19,389 nucleotides of DNA. Origin: Actinomycetota bacterium (lineage in GTDB: Bacteria > Actinomycetota > UBA4738 > HRBIN12). A program made the position numbers and the translations under genes. The stretch covers positions 1 to 19,389 of the forward strand of contig VAYX01000068.1 of assembly GCA_005885325.1 (NCBI GenBank). The letters run 5' to 3'. Under the pieces are notes generated by a model that saw only the letters and a list, made by a program, of their open reading frames with translations, did not search any database and was not told the origin of the DNA. Shown here piece by piece: positions 14,198 through 19,389 of the stretch (positions are counted from its first letter, which is position 1; each line of letters opens with the position of its first letter).

Positions 14198-14219
14198 GGA
14201 GCGACCCTTCCCTCGCTCC
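14198..14219 (+). terminator. Hairpin downstream of map (possible weak terminator or leader structure)
   Basis: GGAGCGA (14198-14204) pairs perfectly with TCGCTCC (14213-14219) around the 8-nt loop CCCTTCCC. There is no T-run after the stem, so it is not a classical intrinsic terminator. It lies 21 nt before the start of the first DivIVA-like gene and could instead fold in that gene's 5' leader. Confidence 0.35.
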
Positions 14220-14240
14220 CCTGATCGACGGAGGGAACCC

Positions 14241-14939
14241 ATGAGCTCGTGGGAGCTGGACCTATCGTCATCGGCAAGCGCCGGCAAGATTCGCAAGCCC
14301 GCGTTCACCACGGTGTTCCGCGGCTATGACCCGAACCAGGTCCTCGAGTACCTGAGCGGGGTGGCCGACCATGTCGAGGCTCTGGAGTCCAAGATGCGGC
14401 AGCTCGAATCGGATCTAGAGGCTGCTCGCCGGCAGAGGGCCGCCGCGGCGAACCAGAGCGCCGCGGCGAACCAGGGCGCCGCGAACCAGGGCGCCGCGAA
14501 CCAGGACCCCTATGAGAGTGTGTCGGCCCGCGTGGCCGATCTCCTACGGACGTTCGACCTGGACGTCGCGAAGCTCCGTGGGGACGCCGAGGCCGAGGTG
14601 GAACGGATGCTCACCGAGGCCAAAGCCACGGCCGAGCAATTGAATCTCGACGCGCAGAGCAAGGCGAACGAGGTTCGCGCTCAAGCCGAGCGGGCGCTCG
14701 AAGATGCTCGAACAGAGTCCAACAAGGTCCTGGTGGGCTTGACCTCTCGCAAGGAGGCGTTGCTGAGTGAGCTTCGGGCCATGCGCGACCGCATGCTCGG
14801 CACGGCGAAGGATCTCGAGACCGCCATCGAAGGCTCGGTCGGAGATCGCTTCGTGATCCTGGAGGACGCCCGGAAGGGCGAACCGATGGACGCGGCTTCG
14901 ATCAACGCCTCGAAGGGACAGCCCGACTCCGGCACGTAG
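14241..14939 (+). CDS. DivIVA-domain coiled-coil protein, paralogue 1
   Basis: This 232-aa protein has an N-terminal DivIVA-type domain: AFTTVFRGYDPNQVLEYLSG (21-40) followed by a heptad-like helix (41-65). F26-R27 matches the FRGYD motif in which B. subtilis DivIVA uses F17 and R18 to contact the membrane. A low-complexity linker with AANQ repeats (69-89) follows, then a long charged coiled coil (about 95-198) that ends SELRAMRDRMLGTAKDLETA. There are no membrane segments. DivIVA-family proteins mark curved membrane and recruit cell-wall growth or division factors; such a role is inferred here. ATG 14241 is preceded by GGAGGG at 14230-14235. The next gene encodes a clear paralogue of the same length. 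The position between map and infA is unexpected for this family. Confidence 0.82.
   Translation: MSSWELDLSSSASAGKIRKPAFTTVFRGYDPNQVLEYLSGVADHVEALESKMRQLESDLEAARRQRAAAANQSAAANQGAANQGAANQDPYESVSARVADLLRTFDLDVAKLRGDAEAEVERMLTEAKATAEQLNLDAQSKANEVRAQAERALEDARTESNKVLVGLTSRKEALLSELRAMRDRMLGTAKDLETAIEGSVGDRFVILEDARKGEPMDAASINASKGQPDSGT
14442..14507 (+). repeat. Four-unit tandem repeat (18/18/15/15 nt) encoding AANQ motifs
   Basis: The units lie at 14442-14459, 14460-14477, 14478-14492 and 14493-14507. The first two read GCCGCGGCGAACCAG plus AGC or GGC; the last two lack one GCG codon. They encode AAANQS, AAANQG, AANQG and AANQD in frame, between the DivIVA domain and the coiled coil. All unit lengths are multiples of three, so copy-number change would alter linker length without breaking the frame. 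Confidence 0.9.
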
Positions 14940-14947
14940 GTCCGATC

Positions 14948-14962
14948 GACTCGCGCCGAGTC
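14948..14962 (+). terminator. Short perfect hairpin after DivIVA-like gene 1
   Basis: GACTCG and CGAGTC pair around the 3-nt loop CGC, starting 8 nt after the stop codon. No T-run follows. It may protect or weakly terminate the upstream transcript; a functional terminator is not certain. Confidence 0.3.
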
Positions 14963-15042
14963 CCGTTGCCCTCTCCGAACGCGGGCGAGTAGAGGAGCCG
15001 TGCCGCGGGTTTGGGACGAATGGCTTAGGTAGATCGAACTAC

Positions 15043-15054
15043 GGGGGGGCCCCC
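15043..15054. repeat. G7C5 block (contains GGGGGCCCCC palindrome)
   Basis: Seven G followed by five C stand out in the 187-nt gap between the two DivIVA-like genes. The block could fold only as a very tight hairpin. It is a likely slippage or sequencing-error site, and its role is unknown. Confidence 0.5.
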
Positions 15055-15063
15055 GGATGGCAG

Positions 15064-15092
15064 TTACCGTCCAGGCGGGGGAAGGCTAATCT
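15064..15092 (+). promoter_or_regulatory. Candidate promoter for DivIVA-like gene 2
   Basis: TTACCG (15064-15069) and TAATCT (15087-15092) are separated by 17 nt. This would start a transcript at about 15099, giving a leader of about 28 nt that contains AGGAGG. The -35 matches TTGACA only partly. It is the best promoter-like pair in the gap. Confidence 0.4.
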
Positions 15093-15126
15093 CCTGCTAT
15101 CGGTGGATCTCGACAGGAGGATTCGT

Positions 15127-15825
15127 ATGGCCACCTGGGAATCAGGGCTGACACCGCCGACAGCTGCCGGTTCGTTCAACCGGCCCACGTTCGGGACGGT
15201 GCGACGCGGGTATGACCCTGCCCAGGTCCTGGAGTACGTGTCGCGGCTGACGGATCAGGTGGAAGCGTTGGAGTCTGAGGTGCGGCGGCTACAGACGGAA
15301 CGGGGTCATCGGAGCGACGCACCCGAGGAACAGGCCCCGGCCGGGCAAGACGGGTACGAAGGCGTAGGCGCCCGCGTGGCCGACCTGATGCGGGCCTTCG
15401 ATGAAGATGTGGAGAAGCTCCGCCGGGATGCCCAGGCGGAAGCGGGCCGAATCGTCGCCGAGGCGAGCGCCCAAGCCGAGCGCGTCCATCACGAGGCCGA
15501 GAGACTGCGCGCAGAGGCCGAGACGGAGGTCGAACGCATCCAGCTCGAGGCCAGGACCGAGGCCAACAAGGTCCGCCTTGACGCCCAGTGCCAAGCCGAG
15601 GAGGTTCGCGTTCAGGCCGCAGAGGCGCTGCGAGAGGCCCAGAAGGAGTCAGACAAGGTCCTCTCGAGCCTGGCGTCCAGGCGGCAGGCTCTGCTCGGGG
15701 AACTCCGGGCCATCCGTGATCGGATGCTCGGTACGACGAGGGATCTGGAGGCCACCATCGAGGGTGCCTCTGCCGAGGACCGGGTCGTGATCGTGGAGGA
15801 AACTGAGGCCACCCCCCGGACGTAG
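15127..15825 (+). CDS. DivIVA-domain coiled-coil protein, paralogue 2
   Basis: This 232-aa protein aligns with the preceding gene over nearly its whole length. It has the DivIVA-type segment TFGTVRRGYDPAQVLEYVSR (21-40), a charged linker (58-76), then YEGVGARVADLMRAFDEDVEKLR and a long Ala/Glu/Arg coiled coil (about 92-210) ending GELRAIRDRMLGTTRDLE. In the aligned coil 21 of 40 residues (L140 onward) and 23 of 34 residues (S180 onward) are identical to paralogue 1. R26 replaces F26 of paralogue 1, and about 29 extra coil residues are present. ATG 15127 is chosen because AGGAGG (15115-15120) is 6 nt upstream; a GTG at 15103 is in frame but would place that site inside the gene. No transmembrane segment is seen. 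The function is inferred from the domain only. Confidence 0.82.
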   Translation: MATWESGLTPPTAAGSFNRPTFGTVRRGYDPAQVLEYVSRLTDQVEALESEVRRLQTERGHRSDAPEEQAPAGQDGYEGVGARVADLMRAFDEDVEKLRRDAQAEAGRIVAEASAQAERVHHEAERLRAEAETEVERIQLEARTEANKVRLDAQCQAEEVRVQAAEALREAQKESDKVLSSLASRRQALLGELRAIRDRMLGTTRDLEATIEGASAEDRVVIVEETEATPRT

Positions 15826-15840
15826 CCCATGCCGGCACGA

Positions 15841-15866
15841 CCCGGGAGGTCTCCGTTTCCTCCGGG
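15841..15866 (+). terminator. Imperfect hairpin after DivIVA-like gene 2
   Basis: GGAGG (15845-15849) pairs with CCTCC (15859-15863) around a 9-nt loop, and CCC/GGG extends the stem past one bulged G. It begins 15 nt after the stop codon and has no T-run. A weak or Rho-aided termination role is possible before the infA promoter. Confidence 0.3.
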
Positions 15867-15908
15867 CGAGGTTTCGGGCGCAATGCTCGCCTCCCCTCAG
15901 GCCGTGCG

Positions 15909-15938
15909 TGGACGATGCCCGGCCGGGGCCCCTATACT
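15909..15938 (+). promoter_or_regulatory. Probable sigma70-type promoter for infA and the alpha block
   Basis: TGGACG (15909-15914) and TATACT (15933-15938) are separated by 18 nt. The -10 matches consensus at five of six positions and the -35 at four of six. Transcript start would be at about 15945, leaving a leader of about 78 nt before the infA TTG. This is the best promoter in the window and would make infA to truA independent of the S10/spc transcript. Confidence 0.62.
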
Positions 15939-15944
15939 GGCTCT

Positions 15945-15964
15945 CCGCCTCCGTCAGGAGGCGG
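15945..15964 (+). promoter_or_regulatory. Perfect 8-bp hairpin at the predicted 5' end of the infA mRNA
   Basis: CCGCCTCC (15945-15952) and GGAGGCGG (15957-15964) pair without mismatch around the tetraloop GTCA, followed by TTT. The stem begins at the base where the TATACT promoter is predicted to start transcription. It could stabilise the 5' end of the mRNA, hide the GGAGG from ribosomes, or act as a short terminator for transcripts arriving from the DivIVA-like genes. Confidence 0.6.
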
Positions 15965-16022
15965 TTTCGGCTCGTCCGTGGGCAGATCGGGCCGTCCGGC
16001 GACGAGGAACACCTGGGAGAGC

Positions 16023-16241
16023 TTGCCGAAGAAGGACGCCATCGAGGTCGAGGGAACGGTCACCGAGCCGCTCCCCAACGCCATGTTCCGGGTGCAACTC
16101 GAAAACGGGCACAACGTTCTGGCTCACATCTCGGGGAAGATGCGGATGCACTACATCCGGATCCTCCCGGGAGACCGGGTGCTGGTGGAGCTGTCGCCGT
16201 ACGACCTGACGCGCGGCAGGATCGTGTACCGCTACAAGTGA
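16023..16241 (+). CDS. infA: Translation initiation factor IF-1
   Basis: IF-1 binds the 30S A site during initiation. The TTG at 16023 gives a product of exactly 72 aa beginning MPKKDAIEVEGTVTEPLPNA, the normal length and N-terminus, and ending DLTRGRIVYRYK with the conserved ENGHNVLAHISGKMRMHYIR core. GGGAG (16015-16019) lies 3 nt upstream, a little close. Longer in-frame starts exist (GTG 15978, ATG 15915), but they would add residues with no family counterpart, and the ATG falls inside the predicted promoter. rpmJ follows after 16 nt. Confidence 0.93.
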   Translation: MPKKDAIEVEGTVTEPLPNAMFRVQLENGHNVLAHISGKMRMHYIRILPGDRVLVELSPYDLTRGRIVYRYK

Positions 16242-16257
16242 GGGAGAGGTTCGGCGG

Positions 16258-16371
16258 ATGAAGGTGCGGCCGTCGGTGAAGAAGATGTGCGAGCGGTGCA
16301 AGATCATCCGCCGCCACGGCCGGGTCCGGGTCATCTGCACGAACCCCCGGCACAAGCAGCGGCAGGGGTAG
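16258..16371 (+). CDS. rpmJ: 50S ribosomal protein L36, zinc-binding form
   Basis: This 37-aa gene reads MKVRPSVKKMCERCKIIRRH followed by GRVRVICTNPRHKQRQG. C11, C14, C27 and H32 form the zinc ribbon of the C+ form of L36. Length and sequence are exact for the family. It stands in its canonical place between infA and rpsM, with GGGAGAGG about 10 nt upstream of the ATG. Confidence 0.98.
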   Translation: MKVRPSVKKMCERCKIIRRHGRVRVICTNPRHKQRQG

Positions 16372-16383
16372 GAAGGAGCGCGA

Positions 16384-16773
16384 GTGGCACGGATCGCAGG
16401 CGTCGACCTTCCCCGCGACAAGCGGGTGGACATCGCCCTTCGCTACATCTACGGGATCGGCCCGACCCGAGCCTTCCAGATCGTGAAGGGGACCGGCGTC
16501 GAGGGAGGACGGAAGGTGCGGGACCTCTCCGAAGAGGAGGTGGCCCGGATCCGCGAGTTCATCGACCGGACGTACAAGGTCGAAGGTGACCTCCGCCGCG
16601 AGGTGGCACAGGACATCAAGCGCAAGATCGAGATCGGCGCCTACCAGGGCATGCGGCATCGCCGAAGCCTCCCCGTGCACGGGCAGCGAACGCACACGAA
16701 CGCTCGGACCCGCAAGGGGCCGAAGAAGACCGTCCCCGGCAGGAAGAAGCCTGCCGTAGGGAAGAAGGGCTGA
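16384..16773 (+). CDS. rpsM: 30S ribosomal protein S13
   Basis: S13 (129 aa) sits in the 30S head, contacts P-site tRNA with its basic tail and bridges to the 50S subunit. The sequence ARIAGVDLPRDKRVDIALRY, IYGIGPTRA and GMRHRRSLPVHGQRTHTNAR with RTRKGPKKTV is diagnostic. The GTG start has GGAAGGAG upstream, 4-5 nt away. rpsK follows after 3 nt. Confidence 0.98.
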   Translation: MARIAGVDLPRDKRVDIALRYIYGIGPTRAFQIVKGTGVEGGRKVRDLSEEEVARIREFIDRTYKVEGDLRREVAQDIKRKIEIGAYQGMRHRRSLPVHGQRTHTNARTRKGPKKTVPGRKKPAVGKKG

Positions 16774-16776
16774 GCC

Positions 16777-17169
16777 ATGGCGAAGCCCAAGGCCAAGAAG
16801 GCCCGGAAGAAGGAGAAGAAGAACGTCGTTCACGGCCAGGCCCACATCAAGTCGACGTTCAACAACACCATCGTCACCATCACCGACCTGCAGGGCAACA
16901 CCCTCTCGTGGGCAAGCGCGGGCAACGTCGGATTCAAGGGCTCCAGGAAGTCCACGCCCTTCGCCGCGCAGCTCGCCGCGGAGGCAGCGGCCCGGAAGGC
17001 CCAGGAGCACGGCGTGCAGAAGGTGGACGTGTTCGTGAAGGGCCCCGGCTCCGGCCGTGAGACGGCCATCCGCTCGCTCGCGGCGACCGGCCTGGAGGTC
17101 GCCGGTATCCAGGACGTCACGCCGGTTCCCCACAACGGGTGCCGGCCCAAGAAGCGCCGGCGCGTGTAG
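16777..17169 (+). CDS. rpsK: 30S ribosomal protein S11
   Basis: S11 (130 aa) lines the mRNA exit on the 30S platform. The very basic N-terminus is followed by AHIKSTFNNTIVTITDLQGN, SAGNVGFKGSRKSTPFAAQ and the C-terminal DVTPVPHNGCRPKKRRRV, all conserved. In many genomes rpsD (S4) comes next; here 79 nt of untranslated sequence with a hairpin lead to rpoA. Confidence 0.98.
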   Translation: MAKPKAKKARKKEKKNVVHGQAHIKSTFNNTIVTITDLQGNTLSWASAGNVGFKGSRKSTPFAAQLAAEAAARKAQEHGVQKVDVFVKGPGSGRETAIRSLAATGLEVAGIQDVTPVPHNGCRPKKRRRV

Positions 17170-17177
17170 CGCTGGGC

Positions 17178-17200
17178 CGGCCCGCCCGTCGAGCGGGCCG
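17178..17200 (+). promoter_or_regulatory. Perfect 8-bp hairpin in the rpsK-rpoA gap
   Basis: CGGCCCGC (17178-17185) pairs with GCGGGCCG (17193-17200) around the loop CCGTCGA, starting 9 nt after the rpsK stop. No T-run follows. It occupies the place where rpsD would be and could adjust rpoA expression relative to the ribosomal genes by partial termination, processing or mRNA protection. Confidence 0.5.
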
Positions 17201-17248
17201 TGATCGGTGGGGAGGAATGGATGATCCCCCGCCGGAGGAGGTAGTCAG

Positions 17249-18178
17249 GTGTTCATCGTCGCAAGGCCACAGATCCACGAGGAGAGCGTCAGCCCGACGC
17301 GCTCCCGGTTCTCCATCGAGCCCCTCGAGCCGGGGTTCGGCTACACCGTGGGGAACTCGCTCCGACGCACCCTGCTGTCATCGATCCCCGGGGCGGCCAT
17401 CTCGTCCGTCCGGATCGAGGGCGTGCTCCACGAGTTCTCCACCATCCCCAAGGTCACGGAGGACGTGACCGACATCATCCTGAACCTGAAGGAGCTCGTG
17501 ATCCGGACCGACGTCGAGGAGCCGGTCACCATGTACCTCAAGGCCAAGGGCCCGGGCGAGGTCACGGCCGGTGACATCTCGCCGCCGGCGGGGGTCGACA
17601 TCCTCAACACCGATATGCACGTCGCCACGGTCGCCAAGGGTGGGAGCCTGGAGATCGAGATGGTGGTGGAGCGGGGCGTCGGCTATCGGCCGGCCGAGCG
17701 GAACAAGAAGCCCCGGGACCCGATCGGCGTGATCCCCGTGGACTCGATCTTCGGGCCGGTCCACAAGGTCTCGTACACGGTCGAGAACACCCGGGTCGAG
17801 CAGATGACCGACCGTGACCGGCTGGTGCTCGACGTGGAGACCGACGGCTCGATCAGCCCTCGCGAGGCGGTGGCCTCGGCCGGGGGCACGCTGCTCGAGC
17901 TGGTGCAGCTGTTCTCGGAGCTGGCCGAGGCCCCGAGCGTGGCCGTGGGACCGGCCGAGGACGAGTCGATGCCCTCGGACTACGGGATCACGGTGGAGGA
18001 GCTGAACCTGTCGGTGCGGTCGTACAACTGCCTGAAGCGCGAGGGCATCAATACGGTCGGCGACCTGGTCCAGAAGTCGGAGGCCGAGCTCATGGACATC
18101 CGCAACTTCGGCCAGAAGTCGATCGACGAGGTCAAGACCAAGCTGGCCGAGCTCGGCCTGTCGCTGCGGGAGGAGTAG
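17249..18178 (+). CDS. rpoA: DNA-directed RNA polymerase subunit alpha
   Basis: RpoA (309 aa) dimerises through its N-terminal domain to start RNA polymerase assembly and binds UP elements and activators through its C-terminal domain. The N-terminal domain (1 to about 228) shows FSIEPLEPGFGYTVGNSLRR (21-40) and the IGVIPVDSIFGPVHKVSYTV block. A short acidic linker leads to the C-terminal helix-hairpin-helix domain (about 245-309) with LSVRSYNCLKREGINTVGDL; R257 corresponds to the DNA-binding arginine 265 of E. coli. The GTG start is supported by GGAGGAGG (17234-17241), 7 nt upstream. Confidence 0.98.
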   Translation: MFIVARPQIHEESVSPTRSRFSIEPLEPGFGYTVGNSLRRTLLSSIPGAAISSVRIEGVLHEFSTIPKVTEDVTDIILNLKELVIRTDVEEPVTMYLKAKGPGEVTAGDISPPAGVDILNTDMHVATVAKGGSLEIEMVVERGVGYRPAERNKKPRDPIGVIPVDSIFGPVHKVSYTVENTRVEQMTDRDRLVLDVETDGSISPREAVASAGGTLLELVQLFSELAEAPSVAVGPAEDESMPSDYGITVEELNLSVRSYNCLKREGINTVGDLVQKSEAELMDIRNFGQKSIDEVKTKLAELGLSLREE

Positions 18179-18183
18179 GAGGG

Positions 18184-18546
18184 ATGCCGAGGCCCAAGCG
18201 AGGCCCCCGGCTGGGCGCCGGCCCGGCGCACCAGCGGCTCTTGCTCGCGGGGCTGGCCGCGCAGCTGTTCACGCACGAGCGGGTGAACACGACCCAGGCC
18301 AAGGCCAAGGCGGTTCGGCCCCTGGCCGAGAAGCTCATCACCTCGGCCAAGCGAGGGGACCTGGCCGCTCGCCGGGAGGTCCTGAAGGTGATTCCCGACC
18401 GCGACGTCGTGCACAAGCTCTTCACCGACATCGGTCCGCGGTACGCCGAGCGGCCGGGCGGGTACACCCGCATCCTGAAGCTCGGTGCTCGCCAAGGTGA
18501 CGGCGCGCCCATGGCCCGCATCGAGCTCGTCGCTTCGGAGGAGTAG
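18184..18546 (+). CDS. rplQ: 50S ribosomal protein L17
   Basis: L17 (120 aa) lies near the exit tunnel of the 50S subunit. The sequence KRGPRLGAGPAHQRLLLAGL, LFTHERVNTTQAKAKAVRPL, AEKLITSAKRGD and PGGYTRILKLGARQGDGAPM is characteristic. It follows rpoA after 5 nt, with GGAGGAG and GGAGGG elements upstream, and is followed by truA after 15 nt. Confidence 0.98.
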   Translation: MPRPKRGPRLGAGPAHQRLLLAGLAAQLFTHERVNTTQAKAKAVRPLAEKLITSAKRGDLAARREVLKVIPDRDVVHKLFTDIGPRYAERPGGYTRILKLGARQGDGAPMARIELVASEE

Positions 18547-18561
18547 GCATCGTCGCCGGCC

Positions 18562-19344
18562 ATGACGCGCGTCGTCAGGCTGACGCTTGCCTATGACGGC
18601 ACGGACTTCCACGGGTGGGCCAAGCAGCGTGAGCAGCGCACGGTCGAGGGCGTCCTCCAGACTGCGCTGCAACGGTTCCTGAGAGATCTTCCCAAGCTCT
18701 CGGTGGCCGGCAGAACGGACGCCGGCGTCCACGCGCGGGGCCAGGTGGTTTCGTTCCAGGCGGCCGACGTCGTCGACGTCGGCCGCCTGCAACCCGGGCT
18801 AAACGTTCTCCTGGCTCCGGAGGTCGTCGTCACCGACGCACGCCTCGCGCCCGAGGGATTCCACGCCCGCCACAGTGCGACGGCTCGGGAATATCGCTAT
18901 CGGATCGAGACCAGGCCCGTCCCCGACCCGTTCACCGCGCGGTTCGTGTGGCACCGGCCCGGCGAGCTGTCGCTCCCGCGGATGCGGGCGGCGGCGCGCG
19001 AGCTCGTGGGCGAGCACGATTTCGCCTCCTTCAGCCGGCTGCCTCGGGACGGATCGGGCACGGTCCGGAACCTGCAGCGGCTCTCCATCTCCCGTTCGGG
19101 CGACCTCGTCGAGGTCACGGCGAGGGCGAAAGCGTTCCTGCATCAGATGGTCCGGAGCCTGGTGGGGACGCTGGTGGCGGTTGGCGAGGGGAGGATCGAG
19201 CCGGAGAGGATGCGCCCCATCCTTGCCGCCCGCGACCGCGCCGCGGCCGCACAGATGGCGCCGGCCTACGGCCTGACCCTCGAACGGGTCTCCTACGGCC
19301 GGAGCTCGGGCCGGTCAGGCGCCGGGCAGGCCGTCGACGCCTAG
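18562..19344 (+). CDS. truA: tRNA pseudouridine synthase A (positions 38-40)
   Basis: TruA makes pseudouridine at positions 38, 39 and 40 in the anticodon arm of many tRNAs. The 260-aa product has the start RLTLAYDGTDFHGWAKQ and the active-site motif AGRTDAGVHARGQV, with catalytic D53. Further conserved parts are LNVLLAPEV, ARHSATAREYRYRI, HDFASFSRL and FLHQMVRSLVGTLVAVGEGR. The last approximately 15 residues are low-complexity Gly/Ser. No Shine-Dalgarno site is obvious before ATG 18562, so translation may depend on rplQ. It closes the recognisable cluster. Confidence 0.97.
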   Translation: MTRVVRLTLAYDGTDFHGWAKQREQRTVEGVLQTALQRFLRDLPKLSVAGRTDAGVHARGQVVSFQAADVVDVGRLQPGLNVLLAPEVVVTDARLAPEGFHARHSATAREYRYRIETRPVPDPFTARFVWHRPGELSLPRMRAAARELVGEHDFASFSRLPRDGSGTVRNLQRLSISRSGDLVEVTARAKAFLHQMVRSLVGTLVAVGEGRIEPERMRPILAARDRAAAAQMAPAYGLTLERVSYGRSSGRSGAGQAVDA

Positions 19345-19389
19345 CGAGCGCAGATCGACGGTGAACGAGCCGAGGAGCTTCGGGCCGGG
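19315..19389 (-). CDS. Possible C-terminus of a convergent minus-strand gene (partial)
   Basis: Reading the minus strand from the window edge, 24 codons encode PGPKLLGSFTVDLRSLGVDG followed by LPGA, and stop at TGA 19317-19315. Nearly all third positions are G or C, as expected for a coding frame here, and the stop lies within truA, so the two genes would overlap tail to tail by 30 nt. An alternative is a + strand gene starting at GTG 19361, which shares the same third positions. Too little is visible to name either. Confidence 0.3.
   Translation of the reverse strand, partial: PGPKLLGSFTVDLRSLGVDGLPGA

Noticed and set aside
15103..15126. GTG 15103 as the start of the second DivIVA-like protein
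   Set aside because: AGGAGG at 15115-15120 would lie inside the coding region, whereas it is ideally placed for ATG 15127, which also aligns with the first paralogue's start.
15829..16209. ORFs in other frames across the infA leader and gene
   Set aside because: They overlap the promoter and infA, are Arg/Pro-rich, and match nothing recognisable.
17217..17244. Small frames starting at ATG 17217 or 17221 in the rpsK-rpoA gap as a remnant of rpsD
   Set aside because: The frame from 17221 has only seven codons and the other reads into rpoA out of phase. Neither resembles S4.
1..19389. CRISPR arrays, insertion sequences, prophage or attachment sites
   Set aside because: No repeat-spacer pattern, transposase-like frame or terminal repeats were seen. 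The tRNA ends are not duplicated elsewhere in the window.

Overview
The window is a compact, high-GC ribosomal-protein supercluster of about 19.4 kb, almost entirely on the + strand. GTG starts are frequent (tuf, rpsJ, rpmC, rplN, rplE, rpmD, secY, rpsM, rpoA), infA appears to start at TTG, and stop/start overlaps are common. Two features point to an actinobacterial (Actinomycetota) genome: the EF-Tu, IF-1 and L4 sequence style, and the DivIVA-type coiled-coil proteins. The retained zinc-type Adk LID, which short mycobacterial-type Adk proteins lack, suggests a lineage outside the best-studied families. That placement is inference; no database search was possible.

Layout. Positions 1-508 hold a minus-strand DUF192 lipoprotein, with the possible first codons of another minus-strand gene at the left edge. 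Positions 566-772 hold tRNA-Thr(GGU) and tRNA-Met(CAU). Immediately behind them, 812-11436 is tuf followed by the complete S10 and spc blocks: rpsJ rplC rplD rplW rplB rpsS rplV rpsC rplP rpmC rpsQ rplN rplX rplE rpsN(Z) rpsH rplF rplR rpsE rpmD rplO. No rpsL, rpsG or fusA precedes tuf. Positions 11457-14160 hold secY, adk and map; secY has no visible Shine-Dalgarno site and a TAGAAT box just upstream. Positions 14241-15825 hold two tandem paralogous DivIVA-domain coiled-coil genes, each encoding 232 aa, where map would normally run into infA. Positions 16023-19344 hold infA, rpmJ (37 aa), rpsM, rpsK, rpoA, rplQ and truA. rpsD is absent between rpsK and rpoA, and a perfect hairpin sits in the gap. 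A possible convergent minus-strand gene enters at the right edge.

How the genes work together. Most products build the ribosome or act in translation (EF-Tu, IF-1, tRNAs, TruA). Others belong to the linked functions usually found here: SecY for membrane insertion, methionine aminopeptidase for N-terminal processing of nascent chains, adenylate kinase for nucleotide balance, and the RNA polymerase alpha subunit. The DivIVA-like pair is the outlier, placing probable cell-pole or envelope-growth scaffold proteins inside the translation superoperon with their own untranslated gaps and candidate promoters. This pair, the infA promoter with a perfect hairpin at its predicted transcript start, the possibly leaderless secY, and the long tail on L29 are the points most worth a second look.
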